NCBI GenBank assembly: GCA_020091685.1
Contig: CM034597.1
Location: forward strand, 2,302,646-2,366,645
DNA: 64,000 nucleotides
From: Lutjanus erythropterus
Lineage: Eukaryota > Chordata > Actinopteri > Lutjaniformes > Lutjanidae
Reading direction: 5' to 3'
Every line of letters begins with the position of its first letter. Within the stretch, counting starts at the first letter, position 1. The notes under the pieces are model-generated. The model had not been told where the DNA came from. It did no database searches and saw nothing but the letters and a program-made list of their open reading frames with translations. The position numbers and the translations under genes were made by a program. Positions 35,601 to 48,140 of this stretch are shown here, in pieces.

Positions 35601-37309
35601 AGTTGCAAAAAGAAATCCTTAAAGTTTTACTAAATATAGTAACAGTGGAGACAGAGAGTAGATAAGTTTTTGGTGAACTATTCCTTCAAGTATGTCTGTG
35701 ATTTCTTTTGGGAGTTAAGCAAATTTTGTGCAATGGGCCACTCCCATCATCATGCCCCCTCTCAGCCAACTGGCATAAACACAGACACACACCTTCACAC
35801 AAGCACACCCCTGACCTCCATGCTGAATTCTAGCCTCCTAGAGTGAAAACTGTGGCCACCAAAGGGTGGAGAACTTTTGTGGACTGATTGACCGACCAAT
35901 GGAGTGATCTATTGAGCTGCTGATCGAAGCTTAAAAACAGAAAAGAGGTGAGAAAACAGGCAAGTCTGAAAGTCCTCCCTCGAGTTGTGACTTTTCATTC
36001 TTCACAGTATTACTTACATCATTTTTCATATATACAGATGAGTGCAACACAATGAATATCTTTGAAGAGCAAAAGCTTTTGCCCCCAGATGTGTCAGACT
36101 CACACAAGCTGGTTGATCTCAAGCTCACTGTGCCTCAAGCAGGGTAACCAGATCTCAGCAAACCAAATGTGGACAAAGTATGTTTGTGTAAGACAATGTA
36201 GCTTAACGGTCTATTCAACATGATCTATTCCTATTCTGCCCCTTTTCAGAAGCACAAAATAGACTATTCAGGCCAGAGGTTTGGCCTTTAGCATGCGAAG
36301 GACTTAGAAAACTTTACTGAATCTAATGCTAAGCAGCACAATATTGTAAAGGCTAGACATTTCAGTTGCTTCACATTGTATATTTTTTATGACTAAAACC
36401 TGCTAACATGTTGAGAAATATCATTTTCTTTCTGAATGCCTTCAGCCCACTCCATTCTCGTTTTTTTGTCCATCTGGTTTGAAGTGAATTTAGATGCATG
36501 TGAAATCTCTGAGATGAAGCTCATGAAAGAACTGTATCTACATGTAAAATAACTATATCTAGCTGCCCTGATGAGTGGATTCCAACCATTTATTTCCATG
36601 ATTCAACCTCCAGCTGATAGAGAGTGAAAAATGGTAATTTAATAGGTTTGCATTATTGAAAAACACAAGAAGGATGCTTGACATTGGCAAGTGAAATGAC
36701 TACTTCAGGCACAGCTCAGATGACTGGACAAGTTTAACAGGTTTTTTTGTCCCCTACAATATAATCAGTTTTCCCTTATACGACTATTTGTCTCCAATTT
36801 TTTTCAACCCTTACACAAACACAGCGAAAATCACAGAGCACCAACAGAACACAAGGAGGTTGTGGAAGAGTTCAGATACCTGAAGCTAAGCCCACATATT
36901 TCCCCCACCAAACCTGGAAGAATTCAGTCCCAAATCCTCTCCAAACCTCCTCCAGCTATGAAAAGGAGAAACAAATTATGTGGAGAGATCATTGACAGAG
37001 GTTTAACTAATACTGCTGGTACTTGTGGCTTTTACAAAAAGTTTTACCTCAGCAACAACAACAACGTAGATCTTTTGTTGGTCCAAAGTGACTCATTACT
37101 GCTACAAAAATGACGTGAGCATTTTCTGATCACTTTTAGTTTTAGTTTAGACGAAAGCAGCTCAATTAAAGCTGCACTGATCAATAGTTTTATATCAACA
37201 ATGGATCAAAAGACTGTGTGTAATATAAAAGGGGTTGCTGGTAGTGATGGACACACAAAGAACTATTAAAGTTTTAGCCTCTCTTGGCTCAAAATTTCGT
37301 TTTTCCAAC
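35601..37309. other. Non-coding stretch, no feature seen
   Basis: No recognisable frame; no repeat boundaries identified. Confidence 0.5.
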
Positions 37310-37735
37310 CTGTTCTTATCCCAACTTGTTTCAGTCCCGCCAGGAAGTTGCAATGTTGTGATTGCAACAGACCATACAAATTCAACTAATTTCAATTTTG
37401 TCCACACTCTGCAACTTTTTCACAAATTGGACCAATCACCCTTCCTTCCTGTGAGTTCATAGCTTTCCCCTCACATACATAATACATGTACATCTCAATG
37501 AATGAATCTAAGATCCAAAAAGGTAAAGGTAAGATTAGTTGTAAGTTTTAATGAATTACACAAAAAAGTTGCAACTTTCTTGCATTTTTCACTTGCACCC
37601 GCAATTTAATTGCAAAAAATGCCTAAAAACATTGCAACATGCATTGCAGTTTTGCAGAAAAGCTGCCATGAAATCAGACATTTCAGGCTGTATCAATCCC
37701 AAAGACAGCCCACAAAATCCTGGAGGGATTGCTTT
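37310..37735 (+). repeat. Dispersed repeat rptB, plus copy
   Basis: CAGGAAGTTGCAATGTTGTGATTGCAAC..., CCAATCACCC...CTGTGAGTTCATAGC and TTTTTCACTTGCACCCGCAATTT...ATCCTGGAGGGATTG. The last part recurs at 63000-63170. Confidence 0.6.
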
Positions 37736-37751
37736 TTTAGCATGTGGTTAA

Positions 37752-37880
37752 CAATGTTGTGAAACAGTCACAGTTTGCATAGGTTTAGGCACCAAAACTA
37801 CTTGGGTAGGTTTCAGATAAAACCATGTTTGGAGTATCAATACGTATGTTACATAAATCATGTGGCATCACTGAAGACAA
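37752..37880 (+). repeat. Dispersed repeat rptC
   Basis: CAATGTTGTGAAACAGTCACAG, GGTTTAGGCACCAAAACTACTTGGGTAGG and ATGTTACATAAATCATGTGGCATCACT match 47980-48140. Confidence 0.65.
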
Positions 37881-39968
37881 AAGTCACATGATGCATGTAA
37901 TGGTTTTCTCATGGCACATGAAATTTGGGTAAAAGTCCTGTGTTTGGTTTGTTTGAGCTATCCATTAGGGTTGGACAACTGGACGAGTTTATCGCCTGAC
38001 GACGATGGGCTTAGATTATTTTCTTTGTTTTTATTTGGCCGATTGTTGGGGCAGAATTTGTCACATCATTTTGCCAATGAAATAGTCTTCAGAGTGACAA
38101 CTGCTGCTCCACAACGTGCTCTCATCCAACAGCTCAGTGCACTCCCACTCAGCCAGAGCCGAGTGCACTGAGCTGAGAGAAGAATGAGAGGTAAACAGCC
38201 TGCAGAGCCAGACTCTTTGCACTCTTTTCATGCAGTGAATTAAGGATTTTATTTGACCAAACCAGAGCTGGCAGTTATTGGCAGAGTGGGCAGACAAACA
38301 AAGATGGTTTTGGTGAATATAGGCAGCCCCTACTGTAGGGGATTTGCCGCTTGCACACATCTCCCAGCTAGAGACTGTTGGAAAAGTTGGCCAGTTGGAA
38401 AACTTTAACTACTATCCATCCACCTCACCTCCTCCAGATGTCATCTTTCTCCCTCTCTATACTGAGCACAAAAGCCATGTGCATATAGCGGCTGATAGGT
38501 ACCATGGACATCTGTATGAGTCGCCATTGGTATCTGATAAGTTGGGAAAGAGGCTGGGCTGGGTTTGTCTCTACTCACATTTTCCAGCAGTAGCAGGCAG
38601 TGATTTTTAGCAAAAAGCTGCACAGGTGAATTACGGTGAATTAGTAACAAGCTAGTGAGCATACAAATGTCAATTTTATGTTTTCAGCTTGCTCCACTGG
38701 TCTGTAGTGGTCTCCAGTGTCAGAGTTAGACATTTTGAGCAACCAAACCATCTACACAAACTTCTTCCCTGATGGGCCATTCACACATGGACTCAAAAGC
38801 AGGGAGAGCAATTATAGACTGCTATTCATTGTGGCTTGGGATGTAGCGTTGCAGACCCATGCCACCTGCTGTGCTACAGAGATTTTAAAAGGGCTAAGCG
38901 GAAAAGGAAGGTCCAATTGCTGTCCCAGCTTTTGTGTCCGTATGTGTGAACACTCTGCGAGGAGTTTTTTAGTGCAACAACAACTTCACACTACTCCTAC
39001 CATTGCTTCTGAGAGCGGACAATCTCTGTTCAGATAAACATGAGGGGCCTTCATCATGAAAGCTTTAACATTCCATTTTTAGCATTTGAAGAAATGGCCA
39101 ATGCTCTCACAGAAACCAGGGCACATTTAATATAACCATGTAAACAGTGATCAGTGATCACTGCTAGAAATTAATGAAAGTTATTGTTAATTCTCTGTCC
39201 TGTAAATTCATGTAAAAGCAGCCTAAATTGCCTATCCAAGGCTTACCAAAAGTAAACTGAAAGATGTTCTTGAACCATTTAGAGTACATGCATGGTCTTG
39301 ATTTCTTTTGAAAGAACGCAAGATCACTGTTAGTGCTACTGACATTGTGATATAGAAGTTTGAATACACTTAAGTAGAAGTAGACAGACAGATGTCTGCA
39401 GATAACTAGTCTGACTCACTGGATGTACTCTGAGTAAAAGCCTGGACGACTTGTTTCAGTCAGCATCGTGGCATCCACTATCTAAGTTTTCAAAGTCCCT
39501 GAGAAGCAGCAACAACCTCTGAGATAGCAAAGTACATGCTGAAAATGGCAAATTAGGCCAATACAGCTGTTATGTTTTCTTTGGTAGTGATGAAGTTATT
39601 GTAATTCCCCTACAACTCTATTTTGCAGGGGCGTCATCACTGCATCCTGGGATTAGAGGCGAAGATGAGCCAAAGAGTTTTCTAGCTCTGTAGCAGAATG
39701 ATAATGTGTGGAGCCACTTTCAACAAGAGAAGAAAGCACTACTGAGCATTGGAGAAAGGTCTGGCTAAGCAAGACTAGCAGATGACCTATAACTGTGATT
39801 TATTAGCTGAAAAAACACAGTGAAACATATGGAAACCACAACATTTAGCCTTATCTAGTCCCAAATTCAAATGTAATAAGAATATCTCAGAAAATTAATA
39901 TTCACATGTTTCTCTAATGTTTTATCGAGGCATTTTCTTAAAACATTTGGAGGCCCCAAAAACTCCCT
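37881..39968. other. Non-coding stretch, no feature seen
   Basis: Several short open frames on both strands overlap each other; none has recognisable content. Confidence 0.5.
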
Positions 39969-41685
39969 AGACAGCATGCCTACATCTTGCCGACGTCGGC
40001 ACGATGAATAAAGTTGCATCGCCGCAACGTCGTATGGAGAGCGTTTGCTCATTGGGAAGATGTTGCCGAGATGTTGGCATTTGGTCGAAAATGCTCTCCA
40101 GACAATGTTTGGACGATGTATCAAAGCTGCACAGCGTAGCCTCTCTACAGCTTCTATGACCTTTATTTATTCAGGTCAAATCATTCTATCAGCAAATATC
40201 TCACTATCTCTTCCTAATTTTGTGTGTGAATAAAATAAAGAGACGAACGATTGAAGTTAATGATCATACATTTATTTCAGACTGCATAGTCAAAACAACT
40301 CCAGCACAGAAAAGATAAACAAGACAGAACAGATAAAAATATACAGGTGGCCAGTCGGGAGACGCACACGGACAGCACGGTCTGCTGGCAGCCTTATGAG
40401 CCTGCAAGGTGGAGAAAAAAAGACAAAACACATGAGCCCAGGTTGTTCAATTAACTTATACTATACAATACTATACCCATACTTGACAAATAAACACGTA
40501 CAAATAGACACACCAAGGAAGGAAAACATCGCTGTGCCTTTTTTCCTGGCCGCTGTCTGACCTTACAGAGCCACCGTAGTTGATAAGAGACCTGTAGCTA
40601 ATAGTATTAGCCCTATGCTCTTTAACTATTAAACGTCTTAAAAAGCACCACAACAAGGCCTCCAAATAACCCATGTTTAATACAGTGTCACAGGCAACAC
40701 TGTATGAAGCACCAGCAGAAAGCATGACCTGAAAATATGAACCACAAAAAGTTTGCATGTATTATTTTGCGGTGCAGTCTGACAGCCCCGGCTTGACCAC
40801 AGATATCTGCTGAACTTTGGCCAGCTCTACAGGAGAGGTGGAGGGGGGTTGACTGGAGGGACATGACAGAAACAACTGGAGTCTGTTGTGTTTTCCACAG
40901 ACACTGCGCTAAACTCAGACACACCTACGTGAAGTGGATATTAACTTCACTTACAGTGCAACAGCCCATAACCAGTAGTGAACTATGAAAAAATGTTACA
41001 CCGAGGCATATTTACAAATAGAGCAGAGCAGAGCTTCCCTTCGTTAGCTGCCAGTTAACCACTAAAGTTAGCTCTGCAGCTGTAAAAACACCAGTTACTA
41101 GCTAACAGCTAATGCTAACTAACATTACCTGACCCTTTCCCACTGATTTATTGTCCAGATGGAGATTGTTCACGTGCTGGAAAGACTTATGGCTACCTAG
41201 CAATGGCTAAATTAAGTTAGTTGATACATTTGCTGGTCAGGTCTAAGCAACTAATGTTTGCTAAGCTAGTTAGCTAGCCTGTTAGGAGTCAGCATCTGTG
41301 CTAACATACCCAGTCAGGGTTTAACAACTTATGTTGCTAAATCCCAACTTATCTTGCTATCCCTGTATGTCATATTTACAAAACGGCTATTTTTTATATA
41401 TTTACTTTAAGTGAGCTTACCTGAAGACCAGTCCTGGCTGACATGAAGTAGCCTCTCGTCTCCAATGCCTGTTCTCTGTTCCGTTGGCACCAGTTGAATA
41501 ATGTGCAATGCATCGATCCATAGCCGACCTATCGCAGACTTTGAAATGGATCACATAAACCTGCCCTCTGGCAAACCATGTCCCTGCTAGGGGCCGATGC
41601 TTCTCAGATGCATTTACAGACGTCAGGAGTAGAATGCAGACACATGATCTGAGGCCGACGTCGGCGAGATTTATGCGTGCTATCT
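39969..41685. mobile_element. 1.7-kb TIR element with GCCGACGTCGGC palindromic ends
   Basis: The outer 32 bp of each end are inverted copies matching at 27 of 32 positions (AGACAGCATGC.. and, inward from the right, AGATAGCACGC..), each ending in the perfect 12-bp palindrome GCCGACGTCGGC. No clear target duplication was found, and the superfamily is undetermined. The minus strand looks like a transcription unit: an open frame with no stop for about 88 codons from the right TIR to a consensus donor CAG/GTAAGC (boundary 41421/41420), a strong acceptor TTTTTTTCTCCACCTTGCAG/G (boundary 40402/40401) and AATAAA at 40271-40276. No known domain was recognised; only one in-frame Met (AMDRC) was noted. 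Confidence 0.65.
40255..41650 (-). other. Putative two-exon transcription unit inside the TIR element
   Basis: Predicted from signals only: first exon ending at 41421, intron 41420-40402, terminal exon from 40401 to about 40255 with AATAAA at 40271-40276. The first exon is open but the product is unrecognised, and other donors (for example a CAG/GTAATG near 41128) exist in the intron. It may be the remains of the element's own gene or a non-coding transcript. Confidence 0.3.
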
Positions 41686-42164
41686 GGGTCCTGATTCAGA
41701 GTGACTGAATCTTAAACACATTGTAGTGTTTTCTTTCTCCTCTTGAGACTTGAAAGTGCCCAAACAAGTGCTACTGGTGAAAAGCAGTTCATATAAAAAG
41801 CAAACTGCAATATTTAAAGTACATAATTTCCTTGTTCTAGCTTCCTGTCACACATAAAAACTGCACATGGTCACATTGGCTCAAATGAGATATCCAAGAC
41901 CAAGATATCACTAATATCTATATGCTAGCTCGATTTATGACGGGGGATTAGGACATCTGCTGACTTATCAGAAGTGATGCAACAGGAGTTCATGGGTATT
42001 TATCAATGTAATAGTGCGTTTTAGACTAATTATTTCACTGGATTGGATCGACTTGACCTTTGCTAATGTAACAAGTCAATTTTTGTTGGAAAGTGAGTGG
42101 AATTTTCCAATCGTTTGTGACACTGATTGTACAAGTACCCACTTAAAGATCAAAAAGCAACAAT

Positions 42165-42700
42165 AAATGTGTGTTCTGAGTTCGTCACACCACAGAAACA
42201 CATGGTGTGAACCATCCAGTCAAATTTGAATGGTTAAAAAAAAATCACAAAGTACATAAAATTAGGTGTCAAAATCATGAAAGAATGAGCAGAGAACACT
42301 GGTACGTGAAAACCACCTCTATCTAGCAGCTTTATTGAACATGTCCACAGATGTTTGAGCCAGAGGACGGTGACAGGATGTTTTTTTTTTTTTTTCTTCT
42401 GTGTCGGGTTGTTGGAACTGAAGTTGAAGTTGCTGAAGTGAACTGCTGGGCTAATTTGGACTGAGAGAGTTGCTGAAGGTATGTTTGCAACTGACAGTTG
42501 GGGAGAGTGAGGCGGTGTCATTCAAGTGTCGGTTAAATGGGGATAATACATTGTAGTGGGGGACCAGCACATCACTGAGCCATGTTTTAGGTCCAGCCAA
42601 AAGATCCTGAACACAGAAATCATGAACAGTTAAACAGTTTAACTCCACAATTTAGTACTACATACTATTTTCTAATGTATATATTGTGTTTAGAAGAGCT
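42165..42700 (+). repeat. Dispersed repeat rptA, copy 2
   Basis: Second copy, with a T15-16 run at about 42381-42396 and an extra GAAGTTGAAGTTG segment. Its 3' part (GGTCCAGCCAAAAGATCCTGAACACAG) shows what copy 3 looked like before a hAT-like element split it. Confidence 0.85.
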
Positions 42701-42710
42701 GACGACCAAC

Positions 42711-45589
42711 AGCAAGCAGAGCAGGTTTTTATCCAATTATCCAGAAATTAGGATAATTATCTCATCACTCTCATATCAGTCAAAACACTTGTCTTTAAGA
42801 GCCAGATGTGATTCTGTCACTCTGTGACAAGAAAACATGTCTACTACTTGTCGCTGAAATGAGGGTTTTGGCTGGTGGAAAAAGACAGTGCTGACAAAAC
42901 TACAGCCCCAGGCTTCTTGCTCCAACGATGCAGTTTCTTCTTAGAATAAGCCTGTCCTCAAAGAAGAAGATTCAAATAATTTGACAGAAAATTTCTAAAA
43001 CTAGCTTCGTCTAACTTTAGTGCCATCACAGTCTGCAAAGACTAAATGCAGCAGGCTACAAACTCCAAGTGTCAAGGTGTGCCTTTAATGGCTGCATTGC
43101 CTCCGGATACCAGACAGACCTCGTCCTGAAATCCTATTATGGCATCCTTACAGCTCATTTGTTAATTTTCTCCTCATCAAGTCTCAAATATGATGTGCGG
43201 ATGAGGAGCTTAGCCACGAGAAACAATGCTGCCTGTTTGTGAGCTATAAATGTGTCTTATCCTTAAAAACAGGGACAATTGGCTAGTGTGCGTCTGTTTG
43301 TGATGAGACACATTGTTCTACATGCAGACAAATACATACCCCTGCCAATTCTCCTTTTGTGCAATCTCCTGCTAAGCTTCCATACTATAATACACAGATT
43401 GAATAGAAAATGTGGCCCAAATCTTGGCAGAGATGCAGCGGGGACTGTATTCTGCAGCCGAGTCTTCAGAATAAATCCACAATGAATGAGAATACCCTGA
43501 CCTGGTTAGTGATCATTAAAGGTATAATACGAGCACAGGGCAGCTGCTTCAGTAAGCTCAGCCTGTTGAAAGAGGAGCCTTAGCCCAGAGAAGGACTTAT
43601 TTTACATGGTGTATTGCAAAGACACACTATCAAATATACTTAAGCTCTATCTGCTCATTCAAGCTGCAGTTTCTGACCTCTCGAACTTATTTTGAACTTT
43701 TTTCTTTTCTGAAAACATACACTAACATTACTGCCAAATGCCTGTTAGTCCCATCCTCTTTTAATTAGGTAACCAGCTTGGCTTTTCTTTTCTCAACATT
43801 TCTTTGGCAGCAAATGAAACTGGCTGGCGGTATTCTCAGTGCATGAGCCAGTGTGTCTCAACCCAGATTTGAGAAGTACAGATCAGCAGCGGAGCCCGTT
43901 TGCCTGGTTGTGTGATCCATGAAGAGATGTTTTGTTCAAACATTTCGCTTTGCTTTGAGCTTTCTTGATCGACCTAACATGGTGTGAGAAGCCAAACTGT
44001 CATGATGTCGCTCAGGACAGGACTTGTCATGTGATAAGACAAGATGGGACAGGACTGTTTTGCATTTTTACCTAGACACAATCCTAGTCACAAATCACAC
44101 ATCTACAGTAGAATGAAGACATAACGTGATATATTGACTGTTGGAGCCACTCAAACACCTGACAAGCTAAGTCAAGCCCTTCTTATCAAGTGTGACAGGA
44201 ATATAGGGCATCAAATCTGGATGAATCTAGTCAGAATGCCTCTGAAGACGTCCTTCAGAAATAAACAGGACAGATAATAGATGACATGGGTCCAAAAATT
44301 TATCAAAAAGACCTGGAAATACACTGTCTGGAACTGAACCAGAACCATCTATTCCTTGGACTGAAGCACATTGGACCCAGAACCCAACTGAGAGACCTGA
44401 TTGTGATTTTACAACTGATTGACATTAATAAGTTACCAATAATTCAAAAGTTATCAAAACAAAACTTGGTTTCTTACCCCGGAAACAGTGACAACTGGGA
44501 GGTCCCCCTACCTAGTGCTCAAGTGTTAAGTGCCATCAACACCAAGGACTTTAACTATAACTATAAAAAATATATTACTGAAATCGTTGTAACTTAAGCG
44601 GATGGCATCCACAGCACAACTGTAAAGCCTGGATTCGACCATCCACCATCCACTAGAGTTAGAAGGACTTAAGAACTATATGTTTAACAGTTCTAGTTAT
44701 AACATCTTACCAGAATCAAACAGGTATTCAATGGCAACATAAGAAAAAACATCACAGTATTTTTCCATAATCATATTTCTGAATAAATGTTTTGCAGTTT
44801 AACTAATGGATACTTGACATAGTAAAAGACATTTTAGAGACAAAATTATTAGGAGACTTTTTTTTTTTAAACAAGGAGTCTTGGGGCATTCTTGGTTAGT
44901 AGCTTTTTCTCATGTACTTGGCCTAGATGCACATCATCCATCCTCCTCGCCAGGAAAGACGGGGAAAATACATCCAAGTTTTCTTTTATTCCTCTCCTGC
45001 TGAATGAAACAGCATGGCTGATCCATTTGTTATTAAACCTTAAAGGTCCACTTGCTGTCATGGTGATGGATGATAAATACAATTCATTCAGAACCAGCTT
45101 TGCAGTTTTTCTGCATTTACTTTGATAAAGATAACTTCGACTGTTTGCTCTTTTGAACTATAATGACAACTGTTCTTGTGTTACCATGGCTGCTAATATT
45201 AGCTTTGCCAATTTGATATAATCTGTGCTTTCCAAGATGAATTTTAAACAGACCTGTGACCCGAGCAAATGAACCCAACCCAAACTTGACTGACCGTGTA
45301 AAACGTGGAACAACTTAGTTTTACTTTTAAGTCCACAGGGATTCTGGTAGATGGTGGTGACAAGTTACTAATACTAAGAAAATGAAACTATGTCATAGAG
45401 CAGGACGAGGTGGGATAGTGGACACAAGGATCTAATTTCCATCTTATCTGAATAAGGAAAAATGCCTTTTTATGCAATGTCCACATGCTCACAGAAAACA
45501 ATACAATTAGACTACAAATGAATCAGATGGATCAAACATGGAGGTGGTCTTGTATTGTGATGGTGTAACAGGGTAGACCTGTATCAGCA
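42711..45589. other. Non-coding stretch; 43050-43500 candidate CNE
   Basis: No gene. The part from about 43050 to 43500 is free of repeats and unlike its neighbours in having balanced base content and a CATTTGTTAATTTTC motif; a regulatory role is speculative. Elsewhere only short T runs (44861-44870) were noted. Confidence 0.3.
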
Positions 45590-45732
45590 CCTTCACACTG
45601 ATTGGGAGTGGTTATGTGTGTGCGGTGGTTCTGTGTGTGTGGGGTGGAGAGATTTCACTTTGCTGTGAGCCAATAGCTATGATGCAGGTGCTGATTGAAG
45701 GCAGGTATGACTTAGTGTGTCTCTCTCTGGGT

Positions 45733-46015
45733 TATTTAAGCCTCATGCAGCAAACACTGCTGTCTCTCATTTGCTCTTATGTGTTTCTATCCGCAGGTAT
45801 GAGATACATGATTCAAGTGAATGATAGTGAAAGGGCTCTCACTATTTGTGTGTGCATGTGAATGTAACTATGTAAATATTGGTCTGTCATCCTCTCTTGT
45901 GTGTTTCTATCTGCAGGCCAAGGTCCGCGCCATGTGCTGCAGCACTAAAGCAAAGCTGAGCTTCCTGAAGGCCGAAATCCAATGCCGACCTAGTCTATGG
46001 AGACAGCTCAGATAA
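45733..46015 (+). other. TATA-like box, duplicated splice-acceptor-like motif and short open frame
   Basis: TTATTTAAG at about 45733 is followed by two near-identical acceptor-like sites, GTGTTTCTATCCGCAG (45781-45796) and GTGTTTCTATCTGCAG (45901-45916), exactly 120 bp apart. After the second, an open stretch reads AKVRAMCCSTKAKLSFLK... to a TAA at 46013-46015. No domain recognised. Could be the last exon of an unknown transcript or part of a repeat; low confidence. Confidence 0.25.
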
Positions 46016-47469
46016 TCAATCTTCCACCAATGAGATTATGATTATAGTGTCATCTGTTTTGCTGTTTCTCTGCAAGATTACAGAAAAACTACAGGCCTTA
46101 TTTTCATGAAACTTGGATGGGTGTGATGTGATCCAAATCACACCATGAATACACAAATTATAATATAACTTTTGCTAACATTTTGAAATAGGACATTTGG
46201 CCAAATAAATATACATGTTCAATTCTAAAAGATGGTAATAAAGCTCAGTATTGACAAAACAGCTAATTGTATCAATACAATGACTCCATGACACACACGT
46301 AATCCTGGTGGGCTACACACATACTTGTTCAGACTTCATGCAAGAAACAGTCATTGTGGAGCACTCTGCGACAGTGGTTTCACAGGAGAACCAGGAAAAT
46401 GTAATGTTGCCACAACACAATGCTTTTCTTCTCACACTAAGGTGTTGCTATGGAAATGAAAATGCACACAAATGGAACTAATTCTACCCTTACTCAAATC
46501 CAGAGGTTTCACTTCTTGACATTTTTTAGGGCTCAGTAACAGACAAATGACTTGTTATCAGATCTTTTAAAGTTCATGGAGTCTCTTCATCCAACACATC
46601 AAGCATCTGATGCTGCACAGAGCCCTGTGAGATGTAAGAGTTCATCCTGGTGTGATGGAATGCATATCCATTCTTTAAGACCACAATTGGAAGAACTGCA
46701 GCAGAACAGTTCAAGAACTGATTTTGAGAAAAGCTTACTTAACTGAATTCCATGGACTTTGTTTAATTTAGTTCATTAAATTAATCTAAGTGTTGGGGAT
46801 GTTTCAGGAGACCACATTTTCTTTGATTAAGTCTACCGTGCATTTATTTTGAGACAATGGATTGTCTTACACACTGACTGAGTGGCTTTCTCTGTTAAAG
46901 AAATCAACGGTCTGTCATCGTAGTAACAGAGTCATTCATTACACTGGATGGGCCTTTTGCCCGCTTGGGCAAGGAAGAGGCCTTTAGCACACATGATGAA
47001 AAATCACCACGAGGTCTACTTATGCATTTCAATTACAAACAGTTTCAATCCACTCACTTTCATTTCACATGATATATATAATGACAGTAGGCCATCTATC
47101 AACATCTTGATCAGTCATACAGAATCAGCTTGTGGCAAAAATAGACCACAAGTTTTTCCACCACAGGGACTCAGTGACCTATAACCTGGACCTTCCCATA
47201 ACTTTATGAACCTATAAGTACAGTTTCACCAGTGGATGCAGAACCAGGACCATGATGGCCAAGATGTGCCAGACCCAAAAGATGAAGATGAGTGAATTGG
47301 GATCTCGGATTAGGAACTAATAGAAAGTTTCAACATAAGACTCAGGCGGAGCATGATGACATTTAACTTACCAACACTTCCTCAGATCTTAATGACTTGA
47401 TTACCAGTGATTCCCAAAATGACATATAAGACTGTTGGAGAGTACCCTACCAACAACAGGCAGCACTGG
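46016..47469. other. Non-coding stretch, no feature seen
   Basis: No recognisable frame or repeat. Confidence 0.5.
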
Positions 47470-47975
47470 ACATTAAATGAGAAATTTGTAATATATTTAC
47501 TGTAATAAAGTTCAAATTAATACTGAATGTTCGCTGAATTACTAAGTGTCTGAGTTGTAAGAAATCACTACTAATCTTGTAGAAGGTGTAGATGTTTATA
47601 CCAGTTAAATTGAGCAAAATGTTAATGGAGTCTGGCAGACAGCCACCCGACACAAAGTCCAGTGTGTGTATTTTCAGAGCAGTTGGCTTTTTTTTCAGGA
47701 TAACAGGGAATTAATAGTTATAAACATCTGATCAACTTAACGTGGAGGACTTGTCCTTGCTTGTTGTCATCAGTATACAATGCTGTGCACATTCTGTGGT
47801 CCAGCAGAGCTCCTGCAGACAACCTGAGTTTCCCTGAGTCAAGGGAGGAGGGGCCAGGGGAAAACAACTAACTCAACTAATTAATATACAGTGTATGGCT
47901 CTAACTTGGTATTTGGACTGCTATAGCCATTTTTGCACATGTAATTGCTATATATTGCCCCTTTAAGATGCCAAC
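47470..47975 (-). repeat. Dispersed repeat rptD, minus copy
   Basis: On the minus strand CTTAAAGGGGCAATATATAGCAATTAC...GCAGTCCAAATACC at the start, and GCCTGTTGTTGG/CAATTTAACTGG-type blocks later, match 51608-51985. Confidence 0.6.
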
Positions 47976-47979
47976 CATG

Positions 47980-48140
47980 TGATTAACATTGTAAAACAGT
48001 CACAATTTAGTTAAGTTTAGACACCAACAGCACTTGGTTAGGATTAGAAAAACATCAAGGTTCAAGTTAAAATAAGTATGTTACGATATATTACACAAGT
48101 TACGTGACATAACATCACTTAAACTTACTACATGTTTTTA
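47980..48140 (+). repeat. Dispersed repeat rptC
   Basis: ACATTGTAAAACAGTCACAATT, TTTAGACACCAACAGCACTTGGTTAGG and ATTACACAAGTTACGTGACATAACATCACT, the same order as 37752-37880. Confidence 0.65.
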
